Source: Rhodocyclaceae bacterium (GTDB lineage Bacteria > Pseudomonadota > Gammaproteobacteria > Burkholderiales > Rhodocyclaceae). From it: DNA of 64,000 nt. Where the stretch lies: assembly GCA_006218025.1 (NCBI GenBank), contig VBWA01000003.1, forward strand, positions 1-64,000, given 5' to 3'. Positions 19,094 to 28,091 of the stretch are shown piece by piece. The position numbers were made by a program, and so were the translations under genes. Numbering within the stretch: the first letter of the stretch is position 1; every line of letters begins with the position of its first letter. The notes under the pieces were generated by a model, which worked only from the letters and a program-made list of their open reading frames with translations, searched no databases and was not told the origin of the DNA.

Positions 19094-19236
19094 TTTTAGA
19101 AGATATTACCGGTGGCGGAATATGGAACTCCGTCGCCATGCCTACGTACGGACAGGGAATACAACGCGTACGGTCCATATTCGAAATCGTCGGCATACCA
19201 TGCTACTTATTGGCATGTTCATGCTATTATTTGGCT

Positions 19237-19827
19237 ATGTCGATCGCCACTTCTCTTTTTACCGACAGCCAATCCCGTGTCTTTCAGTGGCTTTTTGGCC
19301 AGCCTGAACGTGGCTATCACCTGAGCGAATTGCGACGCCTCACAGGCTTGGGCAGTGCCTCCCTGCAAAGAGAATTGAACCGACTGGCTGATGCGGGTCT
19401 GGTCCATTCCGAGCGAGTTGGCAACCTGAGACGATTCCAGGCCAATCCGCAAAGCCCGGTTTTTAGCGAGTTGGTCGGGCTGACGCGAAAAACGCTGGGG
19501 GTGGAGCCCTTGTTGCGCGAAGCGCTGCTGCCCTTGGCTCCCGGCCTGCAAGGGGCATGGGTTTATGGCTCCGTAGCGAAACAAACCGACACGGCGCAGA
19601 GCGACATAGACGTGATGCTTGTCGGCGAGAACCTGTTACTGAGTAGCGTCCTTGAGCTACTGGTCCCGCTGGAAGCGCAATTGGGACGAAAAATCAATCC
19701 AACCTGCTACACCCCGGCCGAATTTGAGCGCCGTCGTGCCGAACCCGATTCATTTGTGAATCGCGTCCTGGCGCAGCCCATTCTTCCATTGATTGGAGAT
19801 GCCCATGAGCCTGCCCGCGCTCGATAA
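19237..19827 (+). CDS. Winged-helix plus nucleotidyltransferase protein (MNT partner of HEPN)
   Basis: This 196-residue protein has an N-terminal winged helix-turn-helix (about residues 10-75, with ELRRLTGLGSASLQRELNRL). A polymerase-beta-type nucleotidyltransferase domain follows, with YGSVAKQTD near residue 110 and DIDVMLVG near 123-130. It probably binds its own promoter and modifies or restrains the HEPN protein encoded downstream. The start was placed at MSIATSLFTD, because the upstream extension is unlike the family. The next gene begins inside its last 23 bases. Confidence 0.85.
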   Translation: MSIATSLFTDSQSRVFQWLFGQPERGYHLSELRRLTGLGSASLQRELNRLADAGLVHSERVGNLRRFQANPQSPVFSELVGLTRKTLGVEPLLREALLPLAPGLQGAWVYGSVAKQTDTAQSDIDVMLVGENLLLSSVLELLVPLEAQLGRKINPTCYTPAEFERRRAEPDSFVNRVLAQPILPLIGDAHEPARAR

Positions 19828-20221
19828 TCTGGTCCGCATCGGCCAACTCAAGGCCGAACCGCGCAACGAGGCCGAGGCCAGGCGGATGTTGGCGATGGCA
19901 AGAACCCGCCTGGACGATGCTCGACTGACAAATCTCTCCATTGAAGGTCGCTTCACCAGCGCCTACAACGCCGCCCACGCTGCTGCCCTGGTAGCCCTTC
20001 GCTGGCATGGCTATCGCAGCGAAAACCGATACACCGTGTTCCAGTGCCTCACGCATACCTTGAATTGGCCTGCGCCCCGCTGGCGAGTGCTGGATGCCGC
20101 TCATCAGAAGCGGAACCAGGCTGAGTACGAGGGATTTCTGGAAGTAGACGAGTCCGCCATCACAGAGCTATGCGATCTGGCAGGCTCCCTGATAGCGGAA
20201 GTATCGAAAATGCTTGAATAG
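19805..20221 (+). CDS. HEPN-like protein, second gene of MNT/HEPN pair
   Basis: This 138-residue helical protein contains GRFTSAYNAAHAAALVALR (about residues 49-67) and a late AHQKRNQAEYEGF segment. This pattern is seen in HEPN-like partners that follow winged-helix nucleotidyltransferases. A TTGGAG ribosome-binding sequence lies 6 bases before the ATG. Together with the preceding gene it forms a probable type VII-like toxin-antitoxin pair at the edge of the ICE, where it could stabilise the element. The strict R-x(4-6)-H motif is not obvious, so RNase activity is uncertain. Confidence 0.75.
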   Translation: MSLPALDNLVRIGQLKAEPRNEAEARRMLAMARTRLDDARLTNLSIEGRFTSAYNAAHAAALVALRWHGYRSENRYTVFQCLTHTLNWPAPRWRVLDAAHQKRNQAEYEGFLEVDESAITELCDLAGSLIAEVSKMLE

Positions 20222-20268
20222 CCAGGCCCAGACTCCGATTGCGCGATTGGTCCGTAGCAATAAAGCCG

Positions 20269-20673
20269 TTAATCAAACTGTCTCTCAAGCACCTTCCCGG
20301 CCTGTTCGAGGTCCATCCCTTCTGTCGGCGGGTTGCCATCCCGACAAAGGTTCAAACCGTAATCCATCCCGAAGTCGGCAGTCCTGCCTTTTGAGGTCGC
20401 AACCCCGCTTTGAGTAAGGCGCACGTTGAGGCGCTTGCAGCCTTCCTGTTTGAAACTCTTGATCGTGGATACCTCGGCCAGGATTGGCGCTGATGATCCG
20501 GTCGTTCTCTTGAATTTTTCGGCGATCTGGCCAAGGATGAAACCACTCGTCCGGCCGTCGGAGGCATCTATCGCTGCGAGAAGCAACTGCTTGATGCTGG
20601 AGTACTCCGCTGCTGAGGTGCTGGCCGAAAGCACCATGACAATCAAGAAGGCTGGGGCTTTGAATATCCTCAT
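20269..20673 (-). CDS. Putative periplasmic protein of the conjugation operon, unknown
   Basis: This 134-residue protein has a signal peptide (MRIFKAPAFLIVMVLSASTSAA, cleavage near residue 22) and a mature part with two cysteines. It is the last gene of the traW-U-trbC-N block and starts 2 bases after the traN distal gene, so it is expressed with the transfer genes. I recognise no domain. Its secretion and position suggest a role in mating-pair formation. Confidence 0.7.
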   Translation of the reverse strand: MRIFKAPAFLIVMVLSASTSAAEYSSIKQLLLAAIDASDGRTSGFILGQIAEKFKRTTGSSAPILAEVSTIKSFKQEGCKRLNVRLTQSGVATSKGRTADFGMDYGLNLCRDGNPPTEGMDLEQAGKVLERQFD

Positions 20674-20675
20674 AC

Positions 20676-22283
20676 TCACCTCTGGTAGTAGTTCTGGACT
20701 TTCTGCTGAACTGAGGTCTGAACTTGTTGGCTTGAGGCGCCGACGTTTGGCATCTTGATGTTCGCCATGATTTCGGCTGTGAATTCGGACAGATCGATAT
20801 TGGAAAAGTCTATGGAAGCAAATTCTGCCTGTGTGAAACCGGAGCAATTCGGGCTTTTCGCGCCACCCCATCCCTTGCCAATCTGCCCTCGCCCCTGTTC
20901 ATTGAGGATTCTCGCCAGCCGACTGTTGTAGCAGCAATATGACTTGGTATGCTCAATGCAAATCTTGATGGACAGGAGCTTGAGTACGCTGGAACAATAC
21001 GTCCCTATTTCGTGGCAGAGATTCTGACCGGAGCGCATGGCGAGGATCTGCTCCTGCTGCTCGCATGACAAGAGTTCCTGAAGAATCATCACCCCAATCT
21101 GAATTGCCAATGTGGTTGGATCAAATCCCGTGAAGATGAATCCCTGGCTGGGTAGAAATTGAAAGGAAAATCCGTAGAAGCTGAAGGATGGATTGAACAG
21201 TCCATCGGCTCCCAACACACCCAGTGCAGCGCCCAACCCCTGCTGCAATGTGGATCCATCGTAGAGGGCGTCATAAACGTAGGATGACCCGACATCCAGC
21301 ACTTGACCGCCGGTACCCAGCGCCGAGCCCAGCAGGTTGAAATTGGAAAACCCTCCCCCCCCACTGCTTTTCTTGCAGCAATTGGCCAGGCCGAACAGTT
21401 TGATCCGGCATCGTGAGTCAAAGCCTTTGAAGATTTCTGTTTCAGCACCATAGACGCCCGCCTCTCGCGCGGCTTCCATCAAGGCCACGGATCGAGCGAA
21501 GTCGGTGTCTCCGGTGTAGCCCTTGTCGAAGCAGTTGCCGTTCTGGCAGAAAAGTTGTCCAGAGCAATCCGTGACGGTGTTGGTCTGGCCAGGTTGAGAC
21601 ATGCAACGGAATGTCTTCTGCTCGAAGGTACATTGCCCATTTATCTTGTCGGCGGGATTGCAGGATGACGATTCCAGAGTGCAGTTCGGGTTTGATGCGT
21701 AGCCGTCACACTCGGAGGTATCCGAACGTCCCGTGAAGCAGGCGTACACGTTCTGCTTCTGATAGCAGCCGTCAGGAGCGACCTGGGACGTGGTTATGCC
21801 TGGTGGCAGAGATGGAGGGGTGGTCGAGATGCACGTGCTCTCGGCAATCTGGCAGTCTGGGTTACTGGCCAGCGACGCGCAGGGCGCTGGGTCGAAATCA
21901 CTCGACAGCAGCGTATAGGTATCGTCAAGCCGGATCGTATTGACTGGCGTTGGCATTGTCTGATCGTTGCATCGCCATGATTGCGTGAATTTCATGCACC
22001 CGGAATTGAAAAGGGTGTCCATCTGCGCGCACTGGGAAAATGTCTGCCAGCACTGAGGCTGTGCGTTGACGAATGGCTGGCAGTAATTGACGGCGTTTGG
22101 TTTGATGCAGGTGTAGGTATCCTCATACTCCCAGCATCCGCCGACTTCCGCCAAGGTGACGGGAACGCCGGAAATGTTCTTGCTTGGCGACGTGTCGACA
22201 CAAACGGATCCCGACAGCCGGCACTCTGCTGCAAAGACGCTATTGATGACGCCCAGGACCAGCAGGAGGGCAAGCGTTTTCAT
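20676..22283 (-). CDS. traN: TraN-type mating-pair stabilisation protein, distal (C-terminal) gene
   Basis: This 535-residue protein has its own signal peptide (MKTLALLLVLGVINSVFA) and is extremely cysteine-rich. It carries the TraN C-terminal signature, with FKGFDSRCRIKLFG, CCYNSRLARILNEQGRGQ and a late FASIDFSNIDLSEF. TraN is an outer-membrane adhesin that stabilises mating pairs in F-type systems. Here the usual single gene is two genes: this frame overlaps the preceding TraN-like gene by 4 bases (ATGA). The long upstream extension of this frame is noise. Confidence 0.85.
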   Translation of the reverse strand: MKTLALLLVLGVINSVFAAECRLSGSVCVDTSPSKNISGVPVTLAEVGGCWEYEDTYTCIKPNAVNYCQPFVNAQPQCWQTFSQCAQMDTLFNSGCMKFTQSWRCNDQTMPTPVNTIRLDDTYTLLSSDFDPAPCASLASNPDCQIAESTCISTTPPSLPPGITTSQVAPDGCYQKQNVYACFTGRSDTSECDGYASNPNCTLESSSCNPADKINGQCTFEQKTFRCMSQPGQTNTVTDCSGQLFCQNGNCFDKGYTGDTDFARSVALMEAAREAGVYGAETEIFKGFDSRCRIKLFGLANCCKKSSGGGGFSNFNLLGSALGTGGQVLDVGSSYVYDALYDGSTLQQGLGAALGVLGADGLFNPSFSFYGFSFQFLPSQGFIFTGFDPTTLAIQIGVMILQELLSCEQQEQILAMRSGQNLCHEIGTYCSSVLKLLSIKICIEHTKSYCCYNSRLARILNEQGRGQIGKGWGGAKSPNCSGFTQAEFASIDFSNIDLSEFTAEIMANIKMPNVGASSQQVQTSVQQKVQNYYQR

Positions 22284-23389
22284 TGAGTGCGCAATTTCAA
22301 TGCGGCGCACTGATCCGATGTCCAGTTGCTGACCGTCCTGGTGATTGGCAGTGCCAGCGGGGAGCCAACACCCGTCCCGCCGGAGGAATTGCAGCCGGAA
22401 CTCACGTTGCGCATGGAAGGAGTGCACGTGGTCCCGCTGCAACTCACGCTGTAGTACACGTACAGGTTGCAGCCGAACCCCAGATTGCTGACGTAGTAAT
22501 CGGTGACCGACTGACCGGGCGCTACAGCAACATGAAACAGCCCGTAGCTCCCGTTCCATGGGTATCCAATCCAGTTGTAGTCGTAACGATTCACCCCGTC
22601 GTAGGATCGGTAGGGCTCCACGTCATAGGAGTGACCATCGCCGCCACAATAGATATTCATGGCCATGTAGGGATCGATGCACCAACTGCAATCCACGTAA
22701 GCGGCCCGACCCAGCCATGCACCCGGCGTACATTGGCCGAAACCGATTGTTACGGTACTTCCGCGGCGACACTGCAAGTTCTCATAGGCGTTCATCGTCT
22801 GATCGCATTGAAAGTTCGCATCTGTGTCGAGGTTGATGACGCGCCCCATGATGCATTGCTCTGTCCCAATTTCTCTCGGAGACGAGCAGGTCTCGGTGGT
22901 GAACTGTGCCGGCGTTGTTTCCGTTCTGGTCTGGCATTGGGTGCTGCTACCCGTGCCTCCAGCAATGCCAAGCGACTGGAATGCGCTCTCCGCATTGGCT
23001 CGGGCATTCTTGGCCCCCAGAATCATGGAGTCGTTTCCGGTGACGGAGAATTGAGGGCGAATATCTGGGTTGCGCGCAAGGAAATTGACGGCTTCGCATT
23101 CCTGGCGCTTGATGGGATCACTGTCAGGCGTCACCGACGAACAGGTTGATACCCTGGCCACTCCAGGCCCTACTGTGTCTCCCCTCCCCCCCTGAAAATA
23201 CGTGGCCTCTGCAACCGACTGCCCATACGCGGGAATCTTGTTCTCGATGTTTCCGGCAGTGATGGCATCTCGATTTTGTTGATTGAGCGAGGCGCCAAGC
23301 GATTTCCCGTCGTTGAACGCACCGTTTTGATCGGCCATTGCCAGCCACGGCGCCAGCAAGAGCACTCCAAGGGTAATTCCCCGTCTCAC
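22280..23389 (-). CDS. TraN-like protein, proximal (N-terminal) gene
   Basis: This 369-residue secreted protein begins at a GTG that overlaps the trbC stop (GTGA), and its signal peptide ends LAMA. The mature N-terminus, with GAFNDGKSLGASLNQQN and the following YGQSVAEATYFQGG, resembles the start of TraN proteins. The C-terminal half is Cys/Tyr/Gly-rich and ends just as the distal TraN gene begins. The two genes together equal one long TraN, so this may be a split adhesin or two subunits exported separately. Confidence 0.75.
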   Translation of the reverse strand: MRRGITLGVLLLAPWLAMADQNGAFNDGKSLGASLNQQNRDAITAGNIENKIPAYGQSVAEATYFQGGRGDTVGPGVARVSTCSSVTPDSDPIKRQECEAVNFLARNPDIRPQFSVTGNDSMILGAKNARANAESAFQSLGIAGGTGSSTQCQTRTETTPAQFTTETCSSPREIGTEQCIMGRVINLDTDANFQCDQTMNAYENLQCRRGSTVTIGFGQCTPGAWLGRAAYVDCSWCIDPYMAMNIYCGGDGHSYDVEPYRSYDGVNRYDYNWIGYPWNGSYGLFHVAVAPGQSVTDYYVSNLGFGCNLYVYYSVSCSGTTCTPSMRNVSSGCNSSGGTGVGSPLALPITRTVSNWTSDQCAALKLRTQ

Positions 23390-24129
23390 TGGAATGCCGC
23401 TCCACCGAGCCGCATCCGGAAGCTTCGTGCTATGGCCGCCCAGTCCGGGCTTTTGCGCTCGATATAGTCCAGGGCGTAATCCAGCGTGACATCCCCGGTG
23501 ACCTTGATGAAGGTGTCCGGTTTTGAGCACCCATCATCCATGACACTGCCGGCTTCCGGCCGGGCGATCACCACCACCGGAACCCGAGTGATGGTGAATT
23601 GCTGAAATGCCGGCGGATGAATGGCGGCGGACACCGCGCGATTGCCGATGAGAGCGCTGATCTCCTCGCCCATCCGGGTCATCGAGTCCCCCTTCAAGCC
23701 GCGAAATACCAGTGTCGCTCCCGTGCGCTCGGACTGATCGATGATACGAGCCAGCGCCTCCCTGGGCATGGATAGCGAGACGAACACCATCAGATCGGGC
23801 GCTGCCCCTTTCTGGGATGCGAGCCCTCGGCCCAAGCTCTTGAATTTCTCGGCAATGCTCGCGATGTCCGGGGCCGGCGTTAACGGACGCGGCATCGCTT
23901 CGACTCTGGGGGTGACACCACCAAACTGCTGCCGGATCACTGGCGCATCGGGCAAGCGATTCAGTGCTTCCTGTGTTTTCTGGCGGGCGAGCTCTATCTC
24001 GCCTGGCGTCGGCAATCGATTCGATTCGTCTCTTTCCAAAAAAGTGCCCTGCGCCAGCGACAGGGATGCCGCCAGCAGCAGGGCCAAGTGGAGGAACGTG
24101 GTGGAAATCGACATCGAGGGACTACGCAT
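23386..24129 (-). CDS. trbC: TrbC, F-type pilus assembly protein
   Basis: This 247-residue precursor has a signal peptide after MRSPSMSIST and a TrbC domain with VFVSLSMPREAL and the ARIIDQSERTGATLVFRGLK segment. TrbC is a periplasmic, thioredoxin-like pilus assembly factor of F-type systems. It lies 2 bases downstream of traU and overlaps the TraN-like gene. The order traW-traU-trbC-traN is exactly that of F and SXT elements. Confidence 0.92.
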   Translation of the reverse strand: MRSPSMSISTTFLHLALLLAASLSLAQGTFLERDESNRLPTPGEIELARQKTQEALNRLPDAPVIRQQFGGVTPRVEAMPRPLTPAPDIASIAEKFKSLGRGLASQKGAAPDLMVFVSLSMPREALARIIDQSERTGATLVFRGLKGDSMTRMGEEISALIGNRAVSAAIHPPAFQQFTITRVPVVVIARPEAGSVMDDGCSKPDTFIKVTGDVTLDYALDYIERKSPDWAAIARSFRMRLGGAAFQ

Positions 24130-24131
24130 CT

Positions 24132-25142
24132 TCAATTCAGCGTCGCTGCCCCCTGACAACAGTTGCGCTTGCGAAAGATCTGATACGAGAAGTCCTCCCC
24201 TTCGTAGGGAAACTCCTTGCCAGCTCCCCACAGAATCGTGCTGCGCCCCAGCGGCTGGCAGCACTTCCCGGCGATCTTCGATGTCTGCGGCACCGGATAC
24301 AGCATGTGATACTTGTAGCCCGTCTTGTCCATCACCGGCTGCGGGTAATAGCCACACAGGCCGTCCTCGCCGGAGGCGGCCCACATCAGCCCCTCGCGGT
24401 GCATCTTGGCGATGATCCGGTAGACCTCCAGACTGGAGGCCTGCACGCCCCCTACATGGGCCTGGACATTGCCGTTCAGCGGATAGAGATTTCCCTGACA
24501 GCCTGCGCACCAGAAGAAGGTGTTGTTGGGAAAACCGGCGGTTGCGGTGACGCAATCGGCCGCGCACGCGGCACGGGCAGGAAGGTTGCCAAACAGATAG
24601 ACATCAGGATTCAGAAGCCGGGTGAGCTCATCGTCCTTCCACAGCGGGTCGAGTTCGGTCAGATAGGCAACATCAAAGCCTTGCTGCTCCAGGCAGCTAT
24701 TGTCCAGAACCGCCTGCAAGTAATAGATGATCGGGTCGACATACCAATGCACCTGATAGAACGAGGACTGGTCCTGCCCGTCACGCCGGTACCGGCTGGC
24801 CACCGGAGCATCGAACCCGGGATCGATATCGACACCGCCGAGACTCACCATGCAAAAAGGTTTCCGGACCACATCGACCCGACGTACTGGCTCCCAGAAA
24901 CTGACCTTCAAGCCAAGCTTGGGGGGATTGCCGCAGAAGCACGCCGGGTTTCCGCCTGGATTGGGGGTGTCTTCCTGATCCAGCGATGCCAGCGTGATAC
25001 CGGCAATTCGCAGGGGGAACATGCAGGACCAGCAGATGTCCGTGATCGGATTGGCAAACTTTCCCTTGCAGGTTGCAGCGTGGGACGGAAGGCTCACTAG
25101 CAGAGTCGCCAGCAGCAAGAGGAAGCTAGGGATGAATTTCAT
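24132..25142 (-). CDS. traU: TraU, conjugal transfer pilus assembly protein
   Basis: This 336-residue secreted protein is rich in conserved cysteines (CKGKFANPITDICWSCMFPL near the mature N-terminus, CFCGNPP, CAGCQG, CCQPLG). It matches the TraU family, needed for DNA transfer and pilus assembly in the periplasm. ATG at 25,142 was chosen over an adjacent TTG and overlaps the end of traW by 17 bases. Its many disulfides fit the presence of DsbC-like and TraF thiol proteins elsewhere in the element. Confidence 0.95.
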   Translation of the reverse strand: MKFIPSFLLLLATLLVSLPSHAATCKGKFANPITDICWSCMFPLRIAGITLASLDQEDTPNPGGNPACFCGNPPKLGLKVSFWEPVRRVDVVRKPFCMVSLGGVDIDPGFDAPVASRYRRDGQDQSSFYQVHWYVDPIIYYLQAVLDNSCLEQQGFDVAYLTELDPLWKDDELTRLLNPDVYLFGNLPARAACAADCVTATAGFPNNTFFWCAGCQGNLYPLNGNVQAHVGGVQASSLEVYRIIAKMHREGLMWAASGEDGLCGYYPQPVMDKTGYKYHMLYPVPQTSKIAGKCCQPLGRSTILWGAGKEFPYEGEDFSYQIFRKRNCCQGAATLN

Positions 25143-25749
25143 CAATGCGCAACCTATTGCCTTCCTGACTGACGATCGCCGGGGATTGCTTCAGCAGGAA
25201 TTTCCGGCTGAGCACCCCGCCCTGGTCGTAGAAAACCTCTCGCTTCCATTGGCGCATCAGCTTGAGCGGCTCGCCCCCGACGAGAATGGGTTTCACCCTT
25301 GCCTTTGACTGTTCGATAAATCGCCTGGCGAAGGCGACCTGAGTCTTTTCCCGCTGATCGAAGAACAGCAGGTATTGGGTGAGCGGTGCATAGTCGAGCG
25401 GATTGACTTTCGTTCCGGCCGGGAACAGGAGCTTGCCCTGCTCATCCACGACATTTCTGTCCAGCGTCCAGGTGGGATCGACGTAGAACGTGCGGGCTGT
25501 TTCCGTGGTGCTGACTCCGTGGACGGGCTTGGGCTTTTCAACGGTCTCGATGACCCGCTGCTTGTAGCTCTCCTGCAGCCTGGCCAGTTCGCCGCTCTTC
25601 TCCATTCGACGAAATTTGTCCTTCATGACTTCAATGAGATCCCGCTCCGCAATCTCGTAGGTCGGGCCGACGACGCCCAGGTCATTCGCCAGGGTGAAAC
25701 CGGGGTTGAGCAGCAGACAAGGCAGGGTCACCAGGAACGCATATCGCAT
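25126..25749 (-). CDS. traW: TraW, conjugal transfer pilus assembly protein
   Basis: This 207-residue precursor has a signal peptide (MRYAFLVTLPCLLL) and the TraW signatures DLGVVGPTYEIAERDL and FYVDPTW followed by FPAGTKVNPLDY. TraW is a periplasmic protein of the F-type outer core assembly pathway that partners with TrbC and TraU. The ATG at 25,749 begins the signal peptide. The relaxase gene lies 68 bases upstream on the same strand, a departure from the F order in which traC-trbI precede traW. Confidence 0.94.
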   Translation of the reverse strand: MRYAFLVTLPCLLLNPGFTLANDLGVVGPTYEIAERDLIEVMKDKFRRMEKSGELARLQESYKQRVIETVEKPKPVHGVSTTETARTFYVDPTWTLDRNVVDEQGKLLFPAGTKVNPLDYAPLTQYLLFFDQREKTQVAFARRFIEQSKARVKPILVGGEPLKLMRQWKREVFYDQGGVLSRKFLLKQSPAIVSQEGNRLRIDEIHP

Positions 25750-25817
25750 CCGTCGATGATGGCAGTTACGTTTTCGGAATCCGCCGCCAAAAGCACACAC
25801 TCCGTGCGCTTTTCAAA

Positions 25818-28019
25818 TCACGGCTTGAATCTGATCTTGTCTTCCATCAGTTCCAGCAGACCCGACTTGAGCTCATCGAATTTCCAGAGCAGGCGGTGAT
25901 TGACTTTCAGGCCGTGACGTTTGCACGCTCTCATGGCCTCCATCTTGGTAATCTGACAAAAGCCATCCTGCTGGGGCGCGATATCAAGGGATCGAAGGAC
26001 GACCAACAGGGCCTCCATCGTCGGGGCGCCCAGCGCGGATTTCGTGGTGTCGCTTACAGGCTGCACCTTCCTGGCACGCTCGGGATGGTCCGCGCCCTCG
26101 GTTGATGGCGCAAGCGCCGGGCTCGGCTTCACGCGCTGTTTCGCCTCTGCTTTCTGGATGTCTGACGATTTCCGCGCCGTTACTGGCCCTGCAGGCGGCG
26201 TAGTCTGCGGATGCGACTGGATTTCTGGCGCTTGGCTGACTTCGCCGCCATCGCGCATCCCCGATGCGTGAAGAAAAACCTTGCTGATCTCAAGGCCCAG
26301 GCGAATGGCGTTATGAGCACCATCCCCGAATTCCTTGGGGATGGTTCGTTTCAACGGACTCATGGGGTCGATTACCAGCCAGCCCCGGTCGGCCAATTGG
26401 TCGAGCACCGTTTTTGGAGTCAGCCCATACCCGGCAAAGGCATCGGGCCATCGGAGATAAACATGTCCATCCTGGCCAGAAATGGCATCAATGCCCCATT
26501 TCTTGTCTCTTGCCTTGATGTCCTGTGCCAGGGCCTTGAGGGCTTCGCCAATGGCGCCATCGAGCTTGATCGCTTCCATTTGCTCGGTACCCGGCCCCGG
26601 CTCAGGTCGAACCTCCTGATTGCGGGTGATTGCCGGTGGTGATTTCGGCGGAGTGACTGGCCGTGAAGAATCTTGAGGTGGATCCGAATCGAGAGAGGTC
26701 GTCGCTGATTCGGTGATAGCGGAGGATGACGTGTTGCTGTGAATCTCCGCGCCAGCGTGCTGCACCTCGACCACCGCCGACGCCGGCAGACTGCTGGCAT
26801 CCGTTTCCGCGTTGATGATGCGCCCTGCAGCAGACGAAAGGGGTACGGAGGACACCATGGCCTCGTCACGCAATCGGATGGCCGTCAGCCCGATGTCCGG
26901 GATTTTCTCCGCGAGAACGGCAGGAGCAATCTTCCAGTAGCGATCCTCGGAAGGAGCATCCATCCGAACCAGTGCCATTCCACGATCGGTCAGCATGTCC
27001 AGAATGCCTTCCGGCGTTCGCGGCATTCCCGGCATGCCATCCTCCTTGATCTGGCGCGCCAACTCTTCACCGGCAGCGGGCCACACCAGATAGACATGTC
27101 CTTCGATGTTCCACAGCCTTGCCCCGGGCTGATTGACAAGCCACACCCCCTCCCGGACAAACCTGCGCATGATGTCGATCAGATGACGCTCTACGGGCAC
27201 ACCCAGGTCGTAGCCGGCCATGGCTACCCCGAGTGTCTTGAGATCGCGTTCCACGCTCGTTTGATCGGCCTTGATGACCAGATCGTAGATGAGGTTGGTC
27301 GGACCGGGATTGCAGGCCAGGGATTCCATCAGCCAGACCACCAGTTCGGTTTCGCCTTCCGCGATCCATGCGAGGGACTCGACCCCGATGATTCGCTCTG
27401 CAATGAGGCTGGAGAGCGCGGTGTGCTGGCGCCCTCGCCCCTCGCGCCACTCCAGGAAGTAGGCGTTGATACCATTCCTGGTTGCCCAAACATGGAGGTC
27501 ATCCGTGATCGGATGCCAGGTCGACGTGCGATCCTTGTTGGTCACCGTCAAATCGGTGACGGGTTTGCCCGCGTCGTGGCACAGGGCGGCGAGAAAGACC
27601 GCCAGCTGCCAGCGCGGCTCCATTTCGCGTCGGTGTTTTGGGGAAATGGCCGATTTCAACAGAACGCGATCCGCGGATTGAAGCGCCCACAAACCCACTT
27701 CGATGGCATGTCGCAGCAAGCCCCCAGCTCCTCGATGATGGTGCGACTGCGACGCCGGCAACAGATGCGAAAACGAAGCGAAGCGCTTTATCGCCGACAG
27801 GTAATGCTTCTGAAAAATCTCCGGCGTGGCGATGGCCGAGTTGGAAATCCTGTCCAGCAGTTCCTTCTGGGTCTCGAGCAGCTTTTCCGGGGAAACGACG
27901 GGCAAGCCTTTCATGAAGGGTGGATAACGGGGAATTTCATCATCGCCCCAGCGGTAGATAGACTCGCCGGCGCGCAGCGGCTCAGGCAGAGGTGCTGATT
28001 TCCTTTTTCGCCAGAACAT
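25818..28019 (-). CDS. traI: MOBH-family relaxase (TraI_2 domain)
   Basis: This 733-residue relaxase has the TraI_2 HD-like fold. It contains LPVVSPEKLLETQKELLDRI near residues 39-58, the metal-binding HHHRGAGGLLRHAIE near residue 93, and LCHDAGKP with HD at 148-149. MOBH enzymes nick the origin of transfer and pilot single-stranded DNA into the recipient. The centre (about residues 390-470) is Ser/Pro/Thr-rich, and two related winged-helix-like modules with HVYLVWP and HVYLRWP repeats flank it. Together with F-type tra genes this defines an SXT/R391-like transfer system. Confidence 0.93.
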   Translation of the reverse strand: MFWRKRKSAPLPEPLRAGESIYRWGDDEIPRYPPFMKGLPVVSPEKLLETQKELLDRISNSAIATPEIFQKHYLSAIKRFASFSHLLPASQSHHHRGAGGLLRHAIEVGLWALQSADRVLLKSAISPKHRREMEPRWQLAVFLAALCHDAGKPVTDLTVTNKDRTSTWHPITDDLHVWATRNGINAYFLEWREGRGRQHTALSSLIAERIIGVESLAWIAEGETELVVWLMESLACNPGPTNLIYDLVIKADQTSVERDLKTLGVAMAGYDLGVPVERHLIDIMRRFVREGVWLVNQPGARLWNIEGHVYLVWPAAGEELARQIKEDGMPGMPRTPEGILDMLTDRGMALVRMDAPSEDRYWKIAPAVLAEKIPDIGLTAIRLRDEAMVSSVPLSSAAGRIINAETDASSLPASAVVEVQHAGAEIHSNTSSSAITESATTSLDSDPPQDSSRPVTPPKSPPAITRNQEVRPEPGPGTEQMEAIKLDGAIGEALKALAQDIKARDKKWGIDAISGQDGHVYLRWPDAFAGYGLTPKTVLDQLADRGWLVIDPMSPLKRTIPKEFGDGAHNAIRLGLEISKVFLHASGMRDGGEVSQAPEIQSHPQTTPPAGPVTARKSSDIQKAEAKQRVKPSPALAPSTEGADHPERARKVQPVSDTTKSALGAPTMEALLVVLRSLDIAPQQDGFCQITKMEAMRACKRHGLKVNHRLLWKFDELKSGLLELMEDKIRFKP

Positions 28020-28091
28020 CAGCAGGCATTCAGGCCAACGCTTCGGCTTCGATTGCTACGGAGGCTTCAGCGCAAGGGCTCGCGGGGAACC

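Noticed and set aside
26739-27998. 419-codon plus-strand ORF opposite traI
   Set aside because: Antisense to the relaxase motifs; composition typical of a shadow.
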